DNA of 64,000 nucleotides from Stutzerimonas stutzeri (lineage in GTDB: Bacteria > Pseudomonadota > Gammaproteobacteria > Pseudomonadales > Pseudomonadaceae): positions 4,340,001 through 4,404,000 of the forward strand of contig CP077641.1 of the NCBI GenBank assembly GCA_019056435.1, in the 5' to 3' direction. Positions 57,916 through 64,000 of this stretch are shown piece after piece (the stretch's first letter is position 1; each line of letters starts with the position of its first letter). Both the position numbers and the translations under genes were made by a program. The notes beneath the pieces are model-generated. The model was not told where the DNA came from. It saw nothing but the letters and a program-made list of their open reading frames with translations, and ran no database searches.

Positions 57916-59851
57916 TCAGGTCGTACGATGCGATTGAATGGCGGGTTCCTCGGCGGGTTCATCCTCAGGATCGGTGTCGAACTCACGCCCCATTGCGATC
58001 CGCAACCAGACCGGTATGAGCAACACGCCCACACCTATACAGATCCAACTGAGCAGCGGGCCGGTATCCGGTGCGGGGAACAGCAGCCGCCCTACGCCGA
58101 CCAGCAGCGAGAAGAGCGAAATCGCCGTCACCGCCACGGCAAATAGCCGGGATCCCAGCGCCTTGACCGAGACGCCCGGGCCGACGCCATTCAGTGATGC
58201 CGCATGCCCCCAGAAGCCGAACGGCCTCACACGGCGATAGAAACGCTTGAGCGTCGCGTCATCGGTCGCCGGCGTGATGAAGGTCACCAGGATCGCCGCC
58301 GTAGTCGTTGTCAACGCCATGATGCCGAGGCGTATCCACTCCCGCTCGGGATCGGTTCCCAGGTAATAGAGCAGCAGCGGCGCGGTGATCAGCGATACCG
58401 CCATCGCCGTCAGCTCCGAATAGAGGTTGATCCGCTCCCACAACCACCGCAGCACCAGCACCGAGCCCATGCCGGCGCCAAACAGCAGCGAGATGAACCA
58501 GGCCGTCTGGATCGAGCCCAGGTTGGCCATGATGATCATCGCAATCACCAGAATCAGGACGTTGGACAGCCGGGCAACGACAACCAATTCACGGTCGCGC
58601 GGCTTGCGCTTGAGCACGTGCGGGGCGATGACCCCGCCGTAGACATCATTGCTCCAATACGAAGCGCCCCAGTTCAGGTGGGTATCCACCGTCGAAGCCA
58701 GCGCCGCGAGCAGACCCACGAGCATCAAGCCGCGGACGCCCGGGGGCAGCAGGTCCTCGATCCCCTGCACGAACAGCGCCTCGCGGGCCGCTGTGAAGCC
58801 GTCCCCGATGCCTCTCCGGAGGTAAAGGGGAACAGCACCAGCAGCCCCACGGCGATGGCCATCCAGAAAAGACTGCGCAGGAAAATCTGCAGCCAGGCGA
58901 AGACCAGTCCCGCTATTCGCGCGTCTCGGTCTGTCGGGCAGGCCATGCTTCGCTGCGCCAGGTAGCCCGTACCATCCGAGTTCATCTGGAAGAACCATTG
59001 CAGGCCGACGATCACGAGAAACGGCATCAGCGCCTCTCCGGCATTGGCCGGCGGCGAAAATGACAGCATCTTGCTGGCTTGGTCACTGCCGTAGAGCTCC
59101 ACGATACGATCGGTCAAACCGCCCAGGCCGCCTGCCGCGTCGAGTACGAACCAGGCGTACAACGCCGTCCCGATCATCGCCAGGCTGAACTGCACCACGT
59201 CGGTCTGGACCACTGCGCGCAACCCCCGGTAATGGAGTACATCGCAGTGAAGGCCAGGATGAGCAGGATCGAAATCAGGTTGTTCGCTGTCATCACCTCG
59301 GGCTCGAGTCCGGTGATGCTCTCGCCAAGCTGCAGGCCGATGCTCGCAACGAAGCTCACCACCGGCTCGTAGAGCCCCGCCGGCAACCATTGATGCCACG
59401 GAAGGAATACCTCAGCGATGCGAATGGCGGCCACCAGCACCATCGCCAGCACGACGCAATTGATCACTGTGCCGTAGTAGATGGCCTTGAGCAGCCGCAA
59501 GGGCGTGACGCCCTGGCCGCTGTAGCGAACGCGGGTCAGTTCGGCATCGGTAAGCACACCGGCGCGACGCCACCCCACGGCGAACACGAAGGCCATCAGC
59601 AGGAATGCAAGGCCGTAAATCCATAAGCGCCAAAGCGCGAAAATGCCCGCCGTCGCGACCAGCCCGGTCACTAGCAGTGGCGTATCGGCCGCGAACTGCG
59701 TCGCGCCCATGGAAAAACCCGCTCGCCACCCCTTGATCGTCTTGCCCGCGAGGAAATACTCATCGAGGCTCTGTGAGGCCTTGCCACGCGCGCGAAGACC
59801 CGAGCCAAGGCCGTAGAGAATGAACGCCACCACTATCGCTAAATCCAACAT
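57916..59851 (-). CDS. Sodium:solute symporter family protein, two frame breaks as given
   Basis: A 13-helix SSS-family transporter of about 645 aa. It begins MLDLAIVVAFILYGLGSG and has the family motif SLDEYFLAGKTIKGWRAGFS. Breaks occur at the five-G run near 59227 (repair gives [16 protein letters not shown]) and the four-G run near 58815 (repair gives GDGFTAAREALFVQGIED); each needs one G. C-terminal helices end in an acidic tail. Substrate not recognisable; resembles the large Na+/solute carriers of unknown substrate in marine gamma-proteobacteria. Preceded by GNAT in divergent orientation. Confidence 0.82.
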
Positions 59852-60010
59852 CTTGTTATGTCCTTTGTTGGAGGGCTGTTCTGTTTGAGAGCCTGCGACA
59901 GCACGAAAATTCAGCGTCCTGATGAACGGAGCGCGCCGCGTCACCACACGCCCTCCAACGGCTTTCCCCGTGGCAGAATCGCTATCCGCCGATCACATCC
60001 AACGACCGCC

Positions 60011-60432
60011 ATGCTCGACCTCGAACCCCGCCAGCTAAGGGCTGAACATCGCCCACTCCTGCAGCGGTTTTACCGCGCTCAGCAGAGCCGAACGCGTATC
60101 GCACCAGAGGCCGAATGCTGGGCAATCGGCTCACCAATCGCGGCAGGGCTCTGCCTGACGCCGGTTGAAGGGGGTGGTGGCTGACGGGTTTGCTGGTCCA
60201 ACCAGCACGGCGTCGACAAGGCCTGGCGCCGTGCATCGTTGCCGCTGCCCTGCATGACCGCCCCGGCCCGACCTGGCTGTTCTGCCATCCTGACCTCGGC
60301 GACTTCTACCGCCGACTGGGTTTCCGCGAGGCGGATGAGCTTCCAGCCAGCCTATTCACGAGGCTTCAGCGTTATCGCCGACACAAAAGGCTGATGGCGC
60401 TCATGCATGAAGGTAACTACCGCAATTCATGA
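60011..60432 (+). CDS. GNAT-family acetyltransferase, frame slip as given
   Basis: A short acetyltransferase of about 140 aa. The N-terminal half ends LCLTPVEGG and the C-terminal half starts LLVQPARRRQGLAPCIVAAA, the acetyl-CoA motif. One extra G in the five-G run at 60170-60174 joins them as VEGGWWLTGLLVQPARR. The protein continues to FYRRLGFREADELP. Its stop overlaps the NUDIX start (ATGA). Confidence 0.8.
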
Positions 60433-60848
60433 AGATTCTGACCATCGCTACCGCCTGCTTGCTGGACGAAGAAGGCCGCCTGCTGACGGTTCGCAAACGC
60501 GGCACCCAGCATTTCATGCTGCCCGGCGGCAAGATCGAGGCCGGCGAAAGGCCGCTTGACGCGGTCGCGCGGGAGCTGGCTGAAGAGATTGGCTTGACCC
60601 TTGACGAATCGGATTTGCACCCTCTGGGCCAATTCGAGGCGCGGGCGGCGAACGAGCCGGACCATTGGGTCAAGGCCGACGTGTTCGTCGGCCAGGTGAA
60701 TCGCGGCAGCGGGATCCTGGCTCAGGCGGAAATAGACACATTGCTGTGGATCGCCCCGCACGCCCCACGAGACGCGCTACTCGCGCCGTTGCTACGAGAG
60801 CGAATTCTACCGGCGTTGAGCCAATGGCTCGGCGGGGCGACAGGCTGA
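60429..60848 (+). CDS. NUDIX hydrolase
   Basis: A 139-aa MutT-like NUDIX protein. The NUDIX box reads GKIEAGERPL then RELAEEIGL, with the conserved Gly, Glu and REUxEExGU pattern intact, at about residues 36-58. Substrate not predictable. Translationally coupled to the GNAT gene. Converges tightly (6 bp) on the small acidic gene. Confidence 0.9.
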   Translation: MKILTIATACLLDEEGRLLTVRKRGTQHFMLPGGKIEAGERPLDAVARELAEEIGLTLDESDLHPLGQFEARAANEPDHWVKADVFVGQVNRGSGILAQAEIDTLLWIAPHAPRDALLAPLLRERILPALSQWLGGATG

Positions 60849-60854
60849 ACGATG

Positions 60855-61001
60855 CTACGGCGAGATGGGATCGCTGGCTGGGAAGGTTTCTTCTAGGGCC
60901 TCGTCCAGCTGGTCCTCGTCAGCATCTTCCGGTGAGCGCTTGACCTCGTCGCTCTGGTCATCGGTCGGCTTGGCCGGTTCGTTCGGGTCATTGGCGTTCA
61001 T
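60855..61001 (-). CDS. Small acidic protein (48 aa)
   Basis: A 48-residue acidic protein found by reading the minus strand: MNANDPNEPAKPTDDQSDEV, later LEETFPASDPISP. The ETFPASDP ending is a motif seen in several small Pseudomonas proteins. It starts at an ATG with the purine-rich GGAG upstream (ccgcGGAGtagcc) and ends 6 bp from the NUDIX stop. Unstructured by composition; function unknown. Confidence 0.65.
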   Translation of the reverse strand: MNANDPNEPAKPTDDQSDEVKRSPEDADEDQLDEALEETFPASDPISP

Positions 61002-61082
61002 GGCTACTCCGCGGCGTAAGGGTACGACAGCTTAGGCCACGCAATAGGCACTACGTTCGATGCCGAAAAGAGCTCAGAACTT

Positions 61083-61228
61083 GCAAAAAAAAAGGGGCGG
61101 GGGTTTAAGCCCCCGCCCGCCTCCTTCCATGCTTCCTTTTATTTCCTGGCTCATCGTCCTGATGAATCCGCAGTCCTGCGGACGATCCTGACCGACATCC
61201 TTGCCGGTTGTGCTTGTCCCTGAGCACA
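61083..61228 (-). ncRNA. rsmZ: Regulatory small RNA RsmZ
   Basis: A minus-strand RNA of about 146 nt downstream of rpoS, the conserved rsmZ location in Pseudomonas. It starts with hairpin TGTGCT-CAGGGACA-AGCACA and contains many GGA motifs in loops or single-stranded stretches: CAAGGATG, CAGGATCG, GCAGGACTGC, CATCAGGACGATG, CAGGAAAT and AAGGAGG. It ends in a strong GC hairpin and T-tract. RsmZ titrates the RsmA/RsmE repressors to relieve translational repression of Gac/Rsm targets. Predicted start at 61228 is 6 bp after a TAATAT -10 element. No protein is likely here. Confidence 0.9.
61085..61118 (-). terminator. Intrinsic terminator of rsmZ
   Basis: GGGCGGGGG-loop-CCCCCGCCC stem followed on the minus strand by nine T residues; the 3' end of rsmZ. 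Confidence 0.92.
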
Positions 61229-61399
61229 GGCGCGATATTAAGGGTTCCCACGACAACGGCAACTGACAAAAATGCCTGATGGCATCAATGCCATTATTCT
61301 TCCAGCTAAAGAAAGCTTTTATTTTCAAAGACTTAATAATGTAAAAAAATGATTCAGGGCACCAGAGTGCGCGCGCTCGATGGCTTTGCTTACATGAGA

Positions 61400-61417
61400 T
61401 GTAAGCAAAGGCTTACA
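61400..61417. promoter_or_regulatory. GacA upstream activating site of rsmZ
   Basis: TGTAAG-CAAAGG-CTTACA is an exact GacA-type site (TGTAAG-N6-CTTACA) whose centre lies about 180 bp upstream of the predicted rsmZ start at 61228, the classical spacing. An extra CTTACA half site at 61389-61394 gives an additional everted pair with the left half site. Confidence 0.92.
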
Positions 61418-61556
61418 AGCCGAACAATAAAAATAGAAGCACGCGACTTGAGGCCAACGACCAACGTTCCTGGCGGAAGCGCAGGGCACAACGCAGGATC
61501 AAGTGGAAAGGATTAGGTCGGATCGCCCCCTCGCCTCGCAGCGAAGGGGACGCTCC

Positions 61557-62554
61557 TCAGCGGAACAGGGCGTCGCTCGACAGGCCGTTACGCTCAAGAA
61601 TCTCGCGCAGGCGCTTGAGTGCCTCGACCTGAATCTGCCGAACCCGCTCCCGAGTCAGGCCGATTTCCTGACCCACCTCTTCGAGGGTACAGCTTTCGTG
61701 ACCGCGCAGCCCAAAGCGGCGGATCACCACCTCGCGCTGCTTCTCGGTGAGGTCAGACAACCACTGGTCGATGCTCGCCGAGAGATCGTCATCGAGCAAC
61801 AGCTCGCAGGGATCCGAGGGCCGATCGTCCGTCAGGGTATCGAGGAGCGTCTTGTCAGTATCCGGCCCGAGCGACACGTCGACGGAAGTCACGCGCTCAT
61901 TGAGTCCGAGCATGCGCTTGACCTCGGCGACGGGCTTTTCGAGCAGATTGGCGATTTCTTCAGGGCTGGGTTCGTGATCGAGTTTCTGGGTCAACTCACG
62001 AGCCGCGCGCAGGTAGACGTTGAGTTCCTTGACCACATGAATCGGCAACCGGATGGTGCGGGTCTGATTCATGATGGCGCGCTCGATGGTCTGGCGGATC
62101 CACCAGGTCGCGTAGGTTGAAAAACGGAAACCCCGCTCCGGATCGAATTTCTCGACAGCACGGATCAGGCCTAGATTGCCCTCTTCGACCAGGTCCAGCA
62201 GCGACAGCCCACGATTGACGTAGCGCCGTGCGATCTTGACGACAAGGCGCAGGTTGCTTTCGATCATCCGCTTGCGGCCTGCCGGGTCGCCCTTTTGAGC
62301 CAGGCGCGCGAAGTGCACTTCTTGCTCGGGTGTCAGAAGGGGGAAAATCCGATCTCGTTGAGATAGAGCTGCGTGGCGTCGAGCGCGCGCGTGTAGTCGA
62401 TGAACTTGTGTTGCTTGACCGTTGCGGTCTTGGACTTGGTGCCAATCGAACCGGCGCGGGAGACCTCGGTAACCGGATCTGTAACCGCGGTCGGCTCCAT
62501 GAGTAGAACGGCATCGTCTACGTCAAACTCCGGCACTTCTTTTTTGAGAGCCAT
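61557..62554 (-). CDS. rpoS: Stationary-phase sigma factor RpoS, frame slip as given
   Basis: Sigma-38 of about 332 aa. The N-terminal part ([34 protein letters not shown]) and the rest (region 2: [16 protein letters not shown] and [17 protein letters not shown]; region 4: [19 protein letters not shown]) are in different frames. One C added to the five-C run near 62340 (coding strand) gives [19 protein letters not shown], the normal sequence. Given the many similar slips in the window an intact gene is inferred. The gene follows nlpD, within which the main rpoS promoter usually lies. Confidence 0.93.
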
Positions 62555-62652
62555 TATTGTTTTCCTGTTCTGAGTTCGACAACAGGCTTGGGCGACACTC
62601 GGTCCCTGGTATCGCTCAAGCCCATCCTAGGGCCGGAACAGGATGTATCAAA

Positions 62653-63495
62653 TCAACGCTTCGGAAGGTATTGGAGGGGGTCTACCGGTTTGCCCTGGCG
62701 GCGAATCTCGAAATGCAACTTCACTCGATCGGTCCCGGTCGATCCCATCTCGGCAATGCTCTGCCCAGCCTTGACTTGTTGACCCTCCTGAACCAGCAGC
62801 CTGCGGTTGTGACCGTAGGCGCTCACATAGGTATCGCTGTGCTTGATGATCACAAGTTCGCCGTAGCCCCGTAAACCACTGCCGGCGTACACAACAGCCC
62901 CATCAGAAGCAGCTAAAACAGGCTGTCCTAATTCCCCGGCGATATCAATGCCTTTATTCAAACTGCCGTTTGAGGAAAAACGCCCGATCAGCGTGCCGTT
63001 TGCGGGCCATGCCCAGCCGCTGGCCGAACGCGTGACCGGTTGCACCGGCGTGCTCGCCACAGGCTTGCTGGGCGCCGGCACGGATGGCTTGACCAATGGC
63101 GGCTGGCTGGGCACTGGCGTCGCAATTGGCGTGGACGGCGCCGGCCGCGGCGGAGCTGGTTGTGCAGCCGGACGAGCGGTCACTGCACGAGGTGCCCCGC
63201 CGCTGAAACGGATGGTCTGCCCAGGGTAGATCACATGCGGTGGATCGATGCGGTTCAGACGGGCCAGATCGCGCCAGTCCCAGCCAAAGCGGAAAGCGAT
63301 GGACCAGAGCGTGTCACCGCGTTTGACGACATACTGTCCGCTGGTCACCCGCTCCCGGCTATTGCGGTCAACCACATGAACGCCCCCGGACGGAGGGCTG
63401 GTACAGCCGCCGAGCAACGCGGCGGCGAGCACGGCAACCAGCGCCCAGCGTATGGATGGCATGTCACTGCAGCGCATGCGAGATATGAACTTCAA
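62653..63495 (-). CDS. nlpD: Murein hydrolase activator NlpD
   Basis: An outer-membrane lipoprotein of about 280 aa. The lipobox is LAAALLGGC near residue 27. A LysM domain spans about 50-95 (GQYVVKRGDTLWSIAFRF), followed by a Pro/Ala-rich linker and a degenerate LytM/M23 domain (NKGIDIAGELGQPVLAASDG; SAYGHNRRLLVQEGQ). It activates amidases in cell division. TTG at 63495 is preceded by GGGAG; ATG at 63477 is an alternative start. Upstream of rpoS, as is usual. Confidence 0.93.
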   Translation of the reverse strand: MKFISRMRCSDMPSIRWALVAVLAAALLGGCTSPPSGGVHVVDRNSRERVTSGQYVVKRGDTLWSIAFRFGWDWRDLARLNRIDPPHVIYPGQTIRFSGGAPRAVTARPAAQPAPPRPAPSTPIATPVPSQPPLVKPSVPAPSKPVASTPVQPVTRSASGWAWPANGTLIGRFSSNGSLNKGIDIAGELGQPVLAASDGAVVYAGSGLRGYGELVIIKHSDTYVSAYGHNRRLLVQEGQQVKAGQSIAEMGSTGTDRVKLHFEIRRQGKPVDPLQYLPKR

Positions 63496-63521
63496 TACCC
63501 GCTCCCTTTGACGAGCCTGTT

Positions 63522-64000
63522 TCAGACGCTTTCAGCCATGGGCTGGCGCCGCCCGGCAAACCACTCAAGTCCCAGGACCAGCACGATACCGGAAAGCGCC
63601 AGCAGTATCGCCAGCATCAATTGCGGGTCCTGGCCGGTCAGATCGCCGAAGCCGGCAGGCGACAGGTTTCGCTCCAGCACCGCGACCCGTTCTCCATGCG
63701 AATCGAGGCGCCAGGTCAGGGTTTCCTTCCACGGCCAGACCTTGTTCAACGAGCCGAGCATCAGCCCGGTCAGAAAGGCCAGGGTCAGGTCCCGCCAACG
63801 GCTCAGCACATAGCTCAGCAAGCGGGCAAAGCTGAGCAGTCCCACCAGGCAGCCGCCGGTGAAGACCAGCATCACGCCGAGGTCCAGGGCCTTCACCGCG
63901 CCAAGCACGACCGGGTACAGGCCGAGCAGCACCAGAATGAAGCTGCCGGATATGCCCGGCAGAATCATCGCGCAGATGGCGATGGCGCCGGCCAAAAACA
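63522..64000 (-). CDS. DUF368 undecaprenyl-phosphate translocase-like protein (N terminus outside window)
   Basis: C-terminal part (about 159 aa) of a polytopic membrane protein. Visible segments are AICAMILPGISGSFILVLLG, VFTGGCLVGLLSFARLLSYV and ILLALSGIVLVLGLEW. PGISGSF is the core motif of DUF368. DUF368 members (PopT) were reported as undecaprenyl-phosphate translocases. The frame is open to the window edge, so the start lies beyond. The next genes on the strand are nlpD and rpoS. Confidence 0.87.
   Translation of the reverse strand, partial: FLAGAIAICAMILPGISGSFILVLLGLYPVVLGAVKALDLGVMLVFTGGCLVGLLSFARLLSYVLSRWRDLTLAFLTGLMLGSLNKVWPWKETLTWRLDSHGERVAVLERNLSPAGFGDLTGQDPQLMLAILLALSGIVLVLGLEWFAGRRQPMAESV

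Noticed and set aside
61074..61328. Minus-strand open frame of about 84 codons over the rsmZ region
   Set aside because: It runs through the RsmZ hairpins and terminator and has no ribosome site or family likeness; the RNA explains the region.

Overview
The window is high-GC proteobacterial DNA (about 65 % by hand count in typical coding lines) with the gene order of a Pseudomonas-group chromosome. Diagnostic blocks are dapC-yffB-dapD-csdA-csdE/tcdA, ndvB-dapE-rlmA, a three-gene ABC operon next to plsB, opgGH, and DUF368-nlpD-rpoS followed by the small RNA rsmZ. I infer Pseudomonadaceae, possibly the Stutzerimonas side of the family; the species cannot be read from this window. No tRNA, rRNA, CRISPR array, insertion sequence or prophage was seen.

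Layout. 0-11 kb: lysine/diaminopimelate genes (dapC, dapD, dapE) mixed with the CsdA-CsdE sulfur pair, its client TcdA, the glucan synthase NdvB and the rRNA methylase RlmA. 11-15 kb: cold-shock protein and a GldA/F/G-like ABC exporter. 15-20 kb: membrane and lipid genes (YqhA, PlsB, hemolysin III). 20-27 kb: a copper-resistance cluster (DUF305, copSR, copZ, DUF411, copA, copB, cytochrome c) with recognisable CopR boxes and a MerR/CueR-type promoter. 27-31 kb: osmoregulated periplasmic glucan genes opgG-opgH. 31-43 kb: single metabolic and stress genes, LrgAB, and a large class A penicillin-binding protein. 43-48 kb: an RND efflux pair with a divergent TetR regulator. 48-55 kb: amt, dgt, yiiM-like, YebC-like, yajD, universal stress protein, truncated hemoglobin. 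55.7-57.1 kb: a HAM1-like plus SIR2-like gene pair. 57-60 kb: outer-membrane barrel, sodium symporter, GNAT, NUDIX. 61-64 kb: rsmZ, rpoS, nlpD, DUF368.

The most interesting locus is the HAM1-like/SIR2-like pair at 55711-57060. It matches the KomB-KomC half of the recently described Kongming anti-phage system, in which the deoxyinosine nucleotide dITP activates NAD+ depletion. The HAM1 protein has lost the usual catalytic aspartate, which fits a nucleotide sensor. The SIR2 protein keeps its NADase motifs and its 3' half is clearly lower in GC than the chromosome. No adenosine deaminase (KomA) is visible beside it, so this may be a two-gene variant.

The sequence as given carries about 26 small frame-breaking indels in 19 genes, including rpoS, opgG, opgH, csdA and the RND pump. 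Nearly all are a single missing base, very often in a C or G run of four or more. I read these as sequencing or assembly errors, so the affected genes are listed as whole CDSs with the break position noted. Regulatory signals are clear in places: a TGTAAG-N6-CTTACA GacA site centred about 180 bp upstream of the predicted rsmZ start, CTGACA-N5-GTAA(T/G) CopR boxes, and GACCAGTC-core palindromes beside both TetR genes.
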